Origin: Zoogloea sp016790385
GTDB taxonomy: Bacteria; Pseudomonadota; Gammaproteobacteria; Burkholderiales; Rhodocyclaceae
Length of the DNA stretch: 64,000 nt
Direction: 5' to 3' (one strand)
Assembly (NCBI RefSeq): GCF_041916735.1
Contig: NZ_JAYRYY010000001.1
The notes beneath the pieces were generated by a model. That model was not told where the DNA came from. It saw only the letters and a list, made by a program, of their open reading frames with translations, and ran no database searches. Below are positions 7,847 to 15,675 of this stretch, one piece after another (position 1 is the stretch's first letter; each line of letters starts with the position of its first letter). The position numbers were made by a program, and so were the translations under genes.

Positions 7847-8791
7847 TCATCCCAGGGCGGCTTCCAGTTTGTCGAAGCTCCCAGTCCAACCCATGGTCAT
7901 GCTGCCGCGCTGTTTCATAAACTCGGCAAGGTCGGCATCAGTGGCCTCCCGGGGTTCCCAGCGCACTGTCACGCGCGTGCGCTCCGGGCTTTCAGCGGCG
8001 AATTCGATCGTCGACTGCATGGTGAGCGGCCAGTCCTTGAAGAAGGGCGGCCGTATCACCCGCTCCTGCGCATCGCAGAACTGCTGCGTATAGGTAATCA
8101 GCAGCGGTTTCTCGATGGCGAGGTAGGTGATCAGCCCGTGCATCACCGCACCATCGGGAAAGGTCATCGCGTACAGCGACGAGCCGCCGACCCGAGGATC
8201 TGCGCGCAGGAAATGCATGGTGGCGCCGGCAGGCGGCATCCAGGCGGCCAGGTGTTCGGGATCGGTCCACATCTCGAACAAGCGCTCTATGCCGGCATCG
8301 AAGCTGCGCGCAATAAAGAATTGTTCCTGGCCCGTGCATTGCCGGGCGAGGTGCTCGGCGAGACGATCCCAAGTGCCTTCGCCACCGGCCTTCTTGATGA
8401 AACCGCGCATCTCTTCCGCGATCTCCGGCGTGGCCAGTTCAAAGCTCAGGTCGAGCTGCGTGCGCCCCGCGTGCTCGGAGAGCAGCATGGTCACGCGGAA
8501 AAGTGGAGGGCGGTCCTTGTGCCCGCCATGGTCGTAGACCATGCGCTGCAAGGGCACGACCTCCAGGTATTGCGTGGTGTTCTCGTAGTCGGTGCCATCC
8601 GGCCCATGCATGGTGTAGTGCCAATACCCGCCGCTGCGCAGGTCACGCCCATGGGTGGTGAGCGTGAAGCCGCGCGGCCCCCACCACTGCGCCACTTCCT
8701 CAGGATTCGCCCAGGCATCCCACACCGCCTTCAGCGGCGCGTCGTAAATGCGGGTCAGCGAAATAACATTGGATCTACTTCTTGTGGCCAT
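7847..8791 (-). CDS. tandem AHSA1/SRPBCC domain protein
   Basis: A 314-residue cytoplasmic protein with two START-like (AHSA1) domains, about residues 8-150 and 158-312. Each begins with the typical strand and helix, where Trp-rich segments (VWDAWANPEEVAQWWGP; LFEMWTDPEHLAAWMPP) line a hydrophobic cavity. Such proteins bind small hydrophobic ligands; single-domain members are often encoded with an ArsR regulator, as here. The start ATG overlaps the end of the upstream arsR gene by 17 bases, so the two are co-transcribed and probably translationally coupled. The ligand is unknown. The doubling of the domain is less common than the single form. Confidence 0.85.
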   Translation of the reverse strand: MATRSRSNVISLTRIYDAPLKAVWDAWANPEEVAQWWGPRGFTLTTHGRDLRSGGYWHYTMHGPDGTDYENTTQYLEVVPLQRMVYDHGGHKDRPPLFRVTMLLSEHAGRTQLDLSFELATPEIAEEMRGFIKKAGGEGTWDRLAEHLARQCTGQEQFFIARSFDAGIERLFEMWTDPEHLAAWMPPAGATMHFLRADPRVGGSSLYAMTFPDGAVMHGLITYLAIEKPLLITYTQQFCDAQERVIRPPFFKDWPLTMQSTIEFAAESPERTRVTVRWEPREATDADLAEFMKQRGSMTMGWTGSFDKLEAALG

Positions 8792-9122
8792 GGGGGTTTC
8801 CTTCGGTCTTCGAGTTGAGGTAGGCGCCTAGACGGTCGAGCTGCTCCTCCCAGGCAACGCGATGCTGCTCCATCCAACTCACCGCCTCACGCAAGGGTTC
8901 GCCGTTGAGCCGGCAGGGACGCCATTGCGCGTTGCGGCCCTTGCTGACGAGACCGGCGTTCTCCAGCACCTTCAAATGCTTGGTGACGGCAGGCAGGCTC
9001 ATGTCAGCAAGGAAGGGCCGCGCGAGATCGGTCACATTGGCCTCACCTTCACACAGGCGCGCCAAGATGGCTCGTCTCGTCGGGTCGGCCAGGGCGGCAA
9101 ATGTGCGGCTGAGTGAATCCAT
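8775..9122 (-). CDS. ArsR-family transcriptional repressor
   Basis: A 115-residue winged-helix regulator. The motif ALADPTRRAILARL opens the domain and the recognition helix is in the segment LPAVTKHLKVLENAGLV. No metal-binding CxC is seen in helix 3, so it is not a classical arsenic sensor; it belongs with the ArsR proteins paired with AHSA1 genes. It is the first gene of the two-gene leftward operon, and two overlapping palindromes lie just upstream of its start, which suggests autoregulation. Confidence 0.88.
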   Translation of the reverse strand: MDSLSRTFAALADPTRRAILARLCEGEANVTDLARPFLADMSLPAVTKHLKVLENAGLVSKGRNAQWRPCRLNGEPLREAVSWMEQHRVAWEEQLDRLGAYLNSKTEGNPHGHKK

Positions 9123-9136
9123 TGATTTCGTTTTTG

Positions 9137-9151
9137 GTTAATTAACTAATT
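9137..9151. promoter_or_regulatory. overlapping palindromes, candidate ArsR operator
   Basis: GTTAATTAAC (9137-9146) is a perfect 10-base palindrome and overlaps AATTA-AC-TAATT (9140-9151). Both lie 15-30 bases upstream of the arsR start in an AT-rich stretch that stands out from its surroundings. Small AT-rich dyads of this kind are usual operators for ArsR repressors paired with AHSA1 genes. Confidence 0.5.
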
Positions 9152-9378
9152 GTTTAAATATAAGAACACAACGGGAAGATGTCCAGTTCTGTGGCCTCAT
9201 GCCGCATCGAGCACAACGCGCATCCGCTGTCGAACGCATGCTTTGCGGCAGGGCAAGCGACAGTGCGCATCGCCGTCGCTCGGCTATGATTGATGGAGCG
9301 TGTGATGCGGTGGCAAGCGTCGCCATTTCAGCGCGCTTCGCTTGCTCAACGCTTGTTTTCTCCATTTTTGAGGACGAG

Positions 9379-10479
9379 ATGCCCGATTTGAAGCCTAGGC
9401 AAGACATATTGATGCCACTGGTGTGTGCTCTTGGCTTGATGCCGATGTCGGCGAACCTCCGGGCAGCCGACACCTTGCCGACGGAGATTGTGCAGACGAT
9501 CCGAAAGGACGACGCAGGTAACACGCTGCGTTACCTGACAAACCGGGTTGACCTCAATGGCGATGGCAGGCCCGAGATCTTGATCTATCTGATCGGCCCC
9601 ATGGTCTGCGGGACAGGCGGCTGTGGTCTTCACGTCTTCGCGCCGACTTCCACCGGCTATGTGCGCGTGGCTCAAACGTCGGTGACGCGTCTGCCGATTC
9701 GTGTTGCACGGGCAAAGTCGGCCGGTTGGCGCAATCTGATCGTACATAGCAGCGGAGGAGGGGCGACCGGCCGAGATGTCGAACTGCGGTTTGATGGTCG
9801 AACCTACCCCGCAAATCCCTCAGTCCCCGGTCGCTACGTGAAGAACGCCCAGGCCGGCGACGGAGACAGGCTGATCGACGATATCAACGGGGCCGATGAG
9901 GCCGCGCCCTTTCCCGAACTTGACGCTGCTGAAGACACATCAGCGACGCCATCCTTCGACTGTCTGAAAGCACGCTCGACGGTCGAAAGACAGATCTGCG
10001 CCGACCCTGCCTTGGCGGCGCTCGACCGACGTGTCAGCGCGCTGTTTGCGCGCGGAATGGCAGCCCACAGCGCGCTGAGCGATCGCGATCGCAAGGGATG
10101 GCGCGACGCCCAGCGCGTCTGGCTGAGTGAGCGCGACCGATGCGGCCGGGCCGAAGCGCCCAAAACGTGTATTACCACGGCCTACCAGTATCGGATTGCC
10201 GAACTGCGGATCAGGCTGGCTGATCTTGGCCCTGTTCCCGACACCGTGTCCTATCGCTGTGACGGTCTTGGCAATCAACCGCTTGCGGCCGTCTTTTACG
10301 GACAGACCGAACCGCCCAGCGTGGTGCTCACCGTCGGCGACCGCCAGGTGATCGGCTTTAGCGCGCCGTCGGGCAGCGGGGCGCGCTATGTGACTTCCGG
10401 GGTCGAATTGTGGGAACACCACGGCGAGGCCATGCTGGAGTGGTTCGGAAAGAAGCTCAGCTGCCGCGCGCTCAAATGA
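9379..10479 (+). CDS. periplasmic LprI-MliC fusion, putative lysozyme inhibitor
   Basis: A 366-residue exported protein with a signal peptide ending near residue 30 and no convincing lipobox. Domains in order: a beta-rich domain with a calcium-loop-like DLNGDGRPE motif and CGTGGC (about 35-140); a four-cysteine LprI/DUF1311 domain (about 193-280, FDCLKARSTVERQICADP ... DRC ... CITTAYQYRIAEL); and a C-terminal MliC domain (about 290-365, SYRCDG ... SGARY ... LSCRAL). MliC and LprI proteins inhibit c-type lysozyme. In E. coli MliC a Ser and a Lys enter the lysozyme active site. The Ser (SGSGARY) is kept here, but the Lys position looks like His. The start ATG follows GAGGACGAG; longer in-frame starts upstream are unlikely. 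Confidence 0.75.
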   Translation: MPDLKPRQDILMPLVCALGLMPMSANLRAADTLPTEIVQTIRKDDAGNTLRYLTNRVDLNGDGRPEILIYLIGPMVCGTGGCGLHVFAPTSTGYVRVAQTSVTRLPIRVARAKSAGWRNLIVHSSGGGATGRDVELRFDGRTYPANPSVPGRYVKNAQAGDGDRLIDDINGADEAAPFPELDAAEDTSATPSFDCLKARSTVERQICADPALAALDRRVSALFARGMAAHSALSDRDRKGWRDAQRVWLSERDRCGRAEAPKTCITTAYQYRIAELRIRLADLGPVPDTVSYRCDGLGNQPLAAVFYGQTEPPSVVLTVGDRQVIGFSAPSGSGARYVTSGVELWEHHGEAMLEWFGKKLSCRALK

Positions 10480-10491
10480 GCAGAAGCCTTG

Positions 10492-11001
10492 CTAGTGGCT
10501 GGCCTGCTTGATGGGCGGCAGATTCTTGGGAACGAACTCCACGTAAGGCGTGTTGACCAGCTGTCCGGGGGCCACGGCAGCCGGTGCGGGTTCACCGGCG
10601 GGCCCCAAGGCGCGCACATAGCGATAGATCGCCGTCAGATCCTTATCGGACATCTGACGGAGGTTGAACCAGGGCATTGGCGGGCGTGTGGGTTGGCGGG
10701 CCTTGGCAATCCATTGCGCTTCGCTCTTGTCTTCCATGTAACGCCGGAGGTTGACCGGGTAGGTGGTGCCCCATGGCCCTTGGAACCCCACCGGGCTGCC
10801 CGTCAGCCAGGCGCTTTCCGGAATGTTACCTTCCATTTGCATGTAGCCCGGGGTGTGGCAATCGTTGCAGCCACTCACCTGGACCAGATATTTGCCACGC
10901 TCAACGGTACGGGTGGCCTGCTCGGGCGCCGCGGAAACGGCACCGGATGCGAGGATCGAAAACGATGAAACGATGGCAACGGCAAGGGTATGAGATGTCA
11001 T
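10492..11001 (-). CDS. periplasmic monohaem cytochrome c
   Basis: A 169-residue exported cytochrome. It has an N-terminal signal peptide (cleavage near SAAPE), one haem-attachment motif CNDCH at residues 45-49, and a later Met in PPMPWF as probable sixth ligand. The end is Pro-rich (PKNLPPIKQ). It would carry electrons in the periplasm; the partner is not evident. The ATG is preceded by AGGA at good distance; a TTG nine codons upstream is less likely. It converges with the lysozyme-inhibitor gene and is divergent from the PNPOx pair across a region that holds a long dyad. Confidence 0.85.
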   Translation of the reverse strand: MTSHTLAVAIVSSFSILASGAVSAAPEQATRTVERGKYLVQVSGCNDCHTPGYMQMEGNIPESAWLTGSPVGFQGPWGTTYPVNLRRYMEDKSEAQWIAKARQPTRPPMPWFNLRQMSDKDLTAIYRYVRALGPAGEPAPAAVAPGQLVNTPYVEFVPKNLPPIKQASH

Positions 11002-11077
11002 GGTGGATGTCCTTTGTCGGAGGTTCAATCAGGATGGAATCTTCAGTGGGCAGATTAGTCCTCGACAAAACAGCCTG

Positions 11078-11117
11078 TTACTAAGTGTTCGCTAGTGAAT
11101 TGCTAAAAACTTAGTAA
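11078..11117. promoter_or_regulatory. perfect 9-base inverted repeat in a divergent promoter region
   Basis: TTACTAAGT (11078-11086) and ACTTAGTAA (11109-11117) are exact inverted repeats 22 bases apart, in an AT-rich stretch between the cytochrome c gene and the PNPOx pair. It could be a two-site operator acting on both directions, or a long hairpin. No run of T follows, so a terminator is less likely. Confidence 0.4.
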
Positions 11118-11207
11118 GCGCACTTTGAAACATCTGGCATGGGCTTGAATTGCACTACGTGTAAAATTTGAAGCCTCTCCCGTGGTGATCCTGGTTTCGT
11201 TTGCCCA

Positions 11208-11711
11208 ATGCCGTTACCGATAGTCGCGCCTCCGCTATTGAACGCCGCTCAGGCTGAGTTTCTCCTCGGACCTGTGGCCATCAACATGGCGTCTCGCGAC
11301 AAGGATGGCTTTCCTTCCATCTCCCGTTGTCACGGCTGTCTTGTGTCGCCGGACCGGCGTGAGGTTGTGGTTTTCGTGTCGCGCTCGCGCACCGATCCGC
11401 TGCTGCGCGATCTGGCCAATGGCGCGCCGGTCGCCGTGGTGTTTTGCCGGCCGCTGACGCACGAAACCTTGCAGCTCAAGGGAGAGCGGGTGCGGTTGCG
11501 CCAGCTCGAAACGGATGAGTGGGAGCGCATGCGCGCGGCCGGACGCGCTTTTGCCGCGGAATCCCTGGCCCTCGGTTTTCCGGATTATTTTTCCAACCTG
11601 ATCATGGCCTCGTCCTCGACCGAGGCCACTGCCGTGGTGTTCACACCGATCGCTGTATTCGAGCAGACGCCAGGCCCCAAGGCTGGTACCCGCCTGGAGC
11701 CAAGGTCGTGA
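11208..11711 (+). CDS. PNPOx-like flavin-binding protein
   Basis: A 167-residue single-domain protein of the pyridoxamine 5'-phosphate oxidase-like split-barrel fold, which usually binds FMN or a related cofactor. Visible family features are the N-terminal INMASRDKDGFPSISRCHG strand pair, the VVVFVSRSRTDPLLRDLANG segment and the VAVVFCRPLTHETLQLKG strands. The C-terminal end overlaps the next gene by four bases (GTGA), so the two are made together. The next protein starts with a related domain, which suggests a heteromeric flavoprotein or a duplicated sensor. Confidence 0.72.
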   Translation: MPLPIVAPPLLNAAQAEFLLGPVAINMASRDKDGFPSISRCHGCLVSPDRREVVVFVSRSRTDPLLRDLANGAPVAVVFCRPLTHETLQLKGERVRLRQLETDEWERMRAAGRAFAAESLALGFPDYFSNLIMASSSTEATAVVFTPIAVFEQTPGPKAGTRLEPRS

Positions 11712-13063
11712 CCGTCGCCTTGCACATGCTGCGCCACTGCTTTGAAGGCGCGGTTCCGTCCGCCATTGCCACCTGCGGCGCCGACGACATGCCCAACGTC
11801 GCCAAGCTGTCCCATGTGCATTACCTCGACGACGAGCACGTCGCCTTGTCCTACCAGTTTTTCAACAGGACACGCGAAAACATTCTGCACAATGGACGGG
11901 CGATGGTTGAAGTTGTCGATCCGATTGCCGCGGCGCATTACAACCTGAAGGTCGAGTATGTGAGAACGGAGACATCCGGCCCGACTTTCGAATACATGAA
12001 AGCCCGCATTGCGGCCATCGCCTCCCATTCGGGCATGAGCAAAGTCTTCCGCCTGTTGGGCGCCGATATTTATCGGGTCTTGGCCGTGGATGTGGTGCCG
12101 GGCTACGAACCCGCGCCATCCCAGCCCCGGACGGGGCTTCTTTCCGGATTGCGGACAACCTTGGCGCAGCTCGGCGCTTGTTCCGATCTGGATCGTCTGC
12201 TGGAAGTGTGTCTGGACGGCCTGGAACGGCACTGGAAGATCGACTACGCCATGCTGTTGGTCCCGGACCCGGACGGGAAGCGCCTTTTTACGGTTGAAAG
12301 CCGCGGATACCCGCAATCGGGGATCGGCTCCGAGGTGCGTTTTGGCGAAGGGATCGTCGGCGTCGTGGCCGGAGAGCGAACACCGATCCGGATCGGCTAC
12401 GCGCTACAGGAATACCGGTACAGTCACGCCACCCGCGAGCGTTTTGTCGCCGATGGGGACGAGCTGGAGACCGAGATCCCCTTTCCGGGGCTGGCGGAGG
12501 CGGGCAGTCAGCTTGCCGTCCCTTTCCTGCTCGGGGATCGTCTCGTCGGCGTGCTGCTGGTGGAAAGCGAGCAGGAACAGCGGTTCACCTTCGAAGATGA
12601 AGATGCGTTGATGATCCTGGCCAGTCAGATGGCCTTGTGCATGAACTACGTCAGCTGTAATGCCGAACCGGTCACCGACCCTGTCGGCATCGCAATGCCC
12701 GTCCATCGGCCGGCTCCATCCCCGGGCGTGCCCTTGCATGTTCGGCATTTTGCCGCCGACCATAGCGTGTTCGTGGACAACGACTATCTGATCAAGGGTG
12801 TTGCCGGCGCGATCATCTGGAAGTTGTTACGCGAATACGTCGATTCGGGACGTACCGACTTCACCAATCGCGAGTTACGCCTCGATTGCGCGTTGGGGCT
12901 TCCGGACGTGACCGACAATCTGGATGCCCGTCTGATCCTCCTGCAACGCAGGTTGTCTGAACGCTGCCCAAACATCACCATCGAAAAGACAGGACGCGGC
13001 CGGTTTCGACTCCATGTGAATCAGCCGCTACGGCTTGAGGTGGGTGTGAAATCCCGGGAGTAG
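11708..13063 (+). CDS. PNPOx-like domain fused to GAF and a C-terminal winged-helix-like domain
   Basis: A 451-residue soluble protein. An N-terminal PNPOx-like domain (about 1-135) is followed by a GAF sensor domain (about 157-316, from CSDLDRLLEVCLDGLE to ASQMALCMNYV) and a conserved C-terminal domain (about 344-450; FVDNDYLIKGVAGAIIWKLLREY, then NRELRLD and NLDARLILLQRRL) that looks winged-helix-like. This suggests a redox- or ligand-responsive regulator, but no output activity can be proved. The start is the GTG that overlaps the previous stop as GTGA; the frame is open further upstream inside the previous gene, which is only a shadow. Function is inferred from domains. Confidence 0.7.
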   Translation: MTVALHMLRHCFEGAVPSAIATCGADDMPNVAKLSHVHYLDDEHVALSYQFFNRTRENILHNGRAMVEVVDPIAAAHYNLKVEYVRTETSGPTFEYMKARIAAIASHSGMSKVFRLLGADIYRVLAVDVVPGYEPAPSQPRTGLLSGLRTTLAQLGACSDLDRLLEVCLDGLERHWKIDYAMLLVPDPDGKRLFTVESRGYPQSGIGSEVRFGEGIVGVVAGERTPIRIGYALQEYRYSHATRERFVADGDELETEIPFPGLAEAGSQLAVPFLLGDRLVGVLLVESEQEQRFTFEDEDALMILASQMALCMNYVSCNAEPVTDPVGIAMPVHRPAPSPGVPLHVRHFAADHSVFVDNDYLIKGVAGAIIWKLLREYVDSGRTDFTNRELRLDCALGLPDVTDNLDARLILLQRRLSERCPNITIEKTGRGRFRLHVNQPLRLEVGVKSRE

Positions 13064-13106
13064 CGCAACAACACACCCAAGGCTGAAATGCCCTGGCTTA
13101 GGTGTA

Positions 13107-13436
13107 ATGCGCATGACGAAAGGACGGTTGCCGATGCTGGAATGTGCAGTATTGACGGTGCTGCCCGCCTGGTGGGCAATGGCGGTCCAGCAAAGGGCAA
13201 GGGGGCAGGTGCCCTTAGTGGTCTTGATCAAGGGGCTGGCGTTTGCGTTGTTTCAGTTGGCGGTCATGGTCGGGTTGATCCGTCTGAACGCCTGGTGGGC
13301 TGACCTGATCTTTCTGTTCCTGTTATTGGCCACGGGCAACATGGTGCTGGAGGCTGTGGCCTTGCGATATCCCGACAGCGCGCCGGGAGCATGGTGGTTG
13401 CGTCAGAAAGCCGCTGCGGCTCGGCGCAGGGGCTAG
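13107..13436 (+). CDS. small inner-membrane protein
   Basis: A 109-residue protein with two or three hydrophobic segments (about 10-26, 40-62 and 66-85) and a strongly basic C-terminal tail (RQKAAAARRRG), which by the positive-inside rule should face the cytoplasm. It has no recognised family. It follows the GAF gene by 43 bases on the same strand and precedes the double-receiver gene. Later in-frame Met codons at residues 3 and 10 are alternative starts. Confidence 0.6.
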   Translation: MRMTKGRLPMLECAVLTVLPAWWAMAVQQRARGQVPLVVLIKGLAFALFQLAVMVGLIRLNAWWADLIFLFLLLATGNMVLEAVALRYPDSAPGAWWLRQKAAAARRRG

Positions 13437-13544
13437 CACCAGCGCTAGGGCGAGATCATGCCGGACGATGCGCTGGCAGCATTCCCTCAAGCTTTCCCGA
13501 TTGGGTTCGCTAATCCAATATCAATCTCACGGGAGGCCGAGACA

Positions 13545-14357
13545 ATGGCTAGCGAATCACGTTTTGAGGCCCTGCGCACCATCCTGGTCGAGCCCTCGTC
13601 CTTGCAGGCCAGGATAATCGGCGCGGAATGCGATGAGATCGGACTGCGTCAGGTGGAGCGTGTCGGGACGATCGCGGAGGCGCTGGACACCATGCTGCGG
13701 GCGAGGCCGGACCTCGTTCTGTCGGCCCTTTATCTGCCCGACGGCACCGGTACCGAACTGGTCGAGGCGATGCGCTCGGAGGGGCGCCTGGCTGAGGTGC
13801 CGTTCCTGCTCATCTCCAGCGAGACCCGCCCGCAGGCCCTTGAGCCCGTGCGTCAGTCCGGCGCCTGCGGCATCCTCCCCAAACCATTTACGGCTGCGCA
13901 GCTTTCCCGGGCAATAGGTCGGACGCTGGATCTGCTGGGCACCAGCCATGTGCTGGAAAACGATTTCGATCTTGAATCGATCCGGGTGTTGCTGGTGGAC
14001 GACAGCCCCAATGCCCGGCGCTTCATACGCCGGGTGTTGGAAAACCTGGGTCTGAGCCATTTCATCGAGGCCAGCAATGGCCGCGAGGCGGCACGCATGT
14101 TGGCCGACACGATGGTGGATCTGATCGTGACCGACTACAACATGCCGGAGATGGATGGGCGGGAGTTCGTCGAATACGTGCGCACCCGCAGCTGGCAGCA
14201 GGAGGTGCCCATCCTGATGGTCACCAGCGAATCCAATCAAAGCCGCCTCGCAGCTGTTCAGGAGGCGGGTGTTTCAGGTATCTGCGACAAGCCCCTGGAG
14301 CCGGCGCTACTTCAGCAACTGCTGGCGAGCATGCTGCGAAAATCGGAAATCTCCTGA
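13545..14357 (+). CDS. double-receiver response regulator with one degenerate receiver
   Basis: A 270-residue protein of two CheY-like receiver domains with no output domain. In the first (about 12-130) the expected phospho-acceptor Asp is Ala61 (VLSALYLPDG) and the acidic pair is Glu-Pro, so it should not be phosphorylated. The second (about 146-265) is canonical: Asp152-Asp153, acceptor Asp197 (VTDYNMPEMDG) and Lys249 (CDKPLEP). The ATG follows GGAGG; an ATG 29 codons earlier is in a poor context. No histidine kinase is adjacent. It may act through protein contacts, as in chemotaxis or motility signalling. Confidence 0.82.
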   Translation: MASESRFEALRTILVEPSSLQARIIGAECDEIGLRQVERVGTIAEALDTMLRARPDLVLSALYLPDGTGTELVEAMRSEGRLAEVPFLLISSETRPQALEPVRQSGACGILPKPFTAAQLSRAIGRTLDLLGTSHVLENDFDLESIRVLLVDDSPNARRFIRRVLENLGLSHFIEASNGREAARMLADTMVDLIVTDYNMPEMDGREFVEYVRTRSWQQEVPILMVTSESNQSRLAAVQEAGVSGICDKPLEPALLQQLLASMLRKSEIS

Positions 14358-14419
14358 TGTGCTCGACGGACGTCTCAAGAGTTGTTTGGCAGCTAACCGC
14401 CAGTTCTTAATTCACTCTT

Positions 14420-14445
14420 GTATTAATTCAAAAATGAATTAATAC
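14420..14445. promoter_or_regulatory. perfect 11-base dyad before the ATPase/TPR locus
   Basis: GTATTAATTCA and TGAATTAATAC flank a 4-base AAAA spacer, an exact 26-base dyad in an AT-rich patch 34 bases before the ATPase start codon. It may be an operator. As a hairpin it could also end transcription of the preceding response-regulator gene, although no U-tract follows it. Confidence 0.5.
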
Positions 14446-14448
14446 TCT

Positions 14449-14467
14449 CTGCATTCAGTCGATGCAG
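14449..14467 (+). promoter_or_regulatory. second dyad overlapping the ribosome binding site
   Basis: CTGCAT and ATGCAG are inverted repeats 7 bases apart. The right arm runs into AGGGAG, the Shine-Dalgarno sequence of the GTG start at 14479. If it folds in the mRNA it would partly mask that site, so translation of the ATPase gene might be controlled. The stem is only six base pairs, so the effect may be weak. Confidence 0.35.
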
Positions 14468-14478
14468 GGAGTCATCAC

Positions 14479-15675
14479 GTGCCTATCAAGCTTGGCAACA
14501 AGGCCGACGGTGAAGATTTTTTCGATAGGGTCAGTGAGCGGGATGACCTGTGGCGCTACCTCGAAGGCAACCATATCGTCCTGAGCGGCCCGCGGCGCCT
14601 GGGCAAGACATCCCTGCTACAGCGCCTCGCCGAGGAGGCAACGGAGAAGGGCATGCTCGCAAGGCTGATCGACGTGGAGGGCATCGACACCGTCGACGGA
14701 TTTGTTGCAGAGCTTGACCGGGCGTTTCCCGACGACACCATCAGCGGTTATCTGAAGACGGCGGGGACCCAGGTTTCGGGGTTGTTGGCACGTTTCCGGA
14801 AAGTGGAGGTCAAGCTACCCGGTGGGCTTGGAGGCGGGCTGGAACTGCAGGCCATTCCGGATACACCCTGGCGGAGCACCGCGCTGAATCTGCAGAAGCG
14901 CATGAGCGCGGCACCGCTCCTGGTGCTGATTGACGAGTTCTCGGTATATCTAGAGAAGCTCCTCGTGCGCGACCCTGCCGATGCCGAACGATTGCTGGGC
15001 TGGTTGCGTGCCTGGCGCCAGCAATCCGGGCTGGCCTGCCGCTTCCTCTTCTCAGGCTCCATCGGGCTCAACGCCTTGTTGGCGCGCCACCGGCTGAACA
15101 CACGTTTCAATGACTGCCATGACTTCCGCCTGAAGCCCTTCAAACCGGCCGCAGCCCTGGCGATGCTGACTGAAGAGGCCCGTCGGGAGGGCTGGACGCC
15201 GGTGGACGGCAGTCTTGACTATCTGTGCCAGCGGATCGGCTGGCTGTCTCCGTTCTATCTGAACCTGCTGCTCGTAACCACCATCGAAGCCGCCCGGGAT
15301 CGCCTTGAGGAGGCCGGCGGCGCCGAGCGCCAGATCCAGCAGTCTGATGTAGATGATGCCTACGACCGGCTGCTTGCCACGCGCTCGCGCTTCATCCACT
15401 GGCACCAGCGTCTTGAGCGCGATCTGGGCGAGCCGAAACTGGGCTTCACAATGGCCATCCTCGCCGCCGTCGCCAAAGCTGACGAGGGGTTGAGCCGCCG
15501 CCAACTGCTTGCCCGTCTGCAGCGCCTGGAGGCCAACCCGGATATCTGCGCCGAACGGCTGGACGATGCCATGCTGCTACTGGAGGAGGACGGCTATCTG
15601 GATACCGGGAGCGAGCGCATCCGCTTCCTGTCCTTCCTGTTGCGCGATTACTGGAAACGCAATCATGCCCGCTGA
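14479..15675 (+). CDS. P-loop ATPase (archaeal-ATPase/STAND-like), first gene of a pair
   Basis: A 398-residue soluble ATPase. Walker A GPRRLGKTS is at residues 37-45, Walker B LLVLIDEFS at 147-155, and a sensor-like FLFSGSIGL at 189-197. The GPRRLGKTSLL loop and the LIDEFS motif are typical of the archaeal-type and STAND-related ATPases. The C-terminal third is helical and probably ends in a winged helix. There is no membrane segment. The start is a GTG with AGGGAG upstream. Its last 11 bases overlap the start of the next, much larger ATPase gene, so the two products very likely act together. A role in defence or stress signalling is possible but not shown. Confidence 0.8.
   Translation: MPIKLGNKADGEDFFDRVSERDDLWRYLEGNHIVLSGPRRLGKTSLLQRLAEEATEKGMLARLIDVEGIDTVDGFVAELDRAFPDDTISGYLKTAGTQVSGLLARFRKVEVKLPGGLGGGLELQAIPDTPWRSTALNLQKRMSAAPLLVLIDEFSVYLEKLLVRDPADAERLLGWLRAWRQQSGLACRFLFSGSIGLNALLARHRLNTRFNDCHDFRLKPFKPAAALAMLTEEARREGWTPVDGSLDYLCQRIGWLSPFYLNLLLVTTIEAARDRLEEAGGAERQIQQSDVDDAYDRLLATRSRFIHWHQRLERDLGEPKLGFTMAILAAVAKADEGLSRRQLLARLQRLEANPDICAERLDDAMLLLEEDGYLDTGSERIRFLSFLLRDYWKRNHAR

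Noticed and set aside
9199..9378. Sixty-codon upstream extension of the lysozyme-inhibitor gene
   Set aside because: The extension would precede the signal peptide and lacks family features; the ATG at 9379 has a good ribosome site and a signal sequence.
11517..11525. GAGTGGGAG match to the guaA end, possible far attachment site
   Set aside because: Only nine bases match, and it lies inside the PNPOx coding sequence, where it encodes part of an ordinary helix. It is most likely chance.
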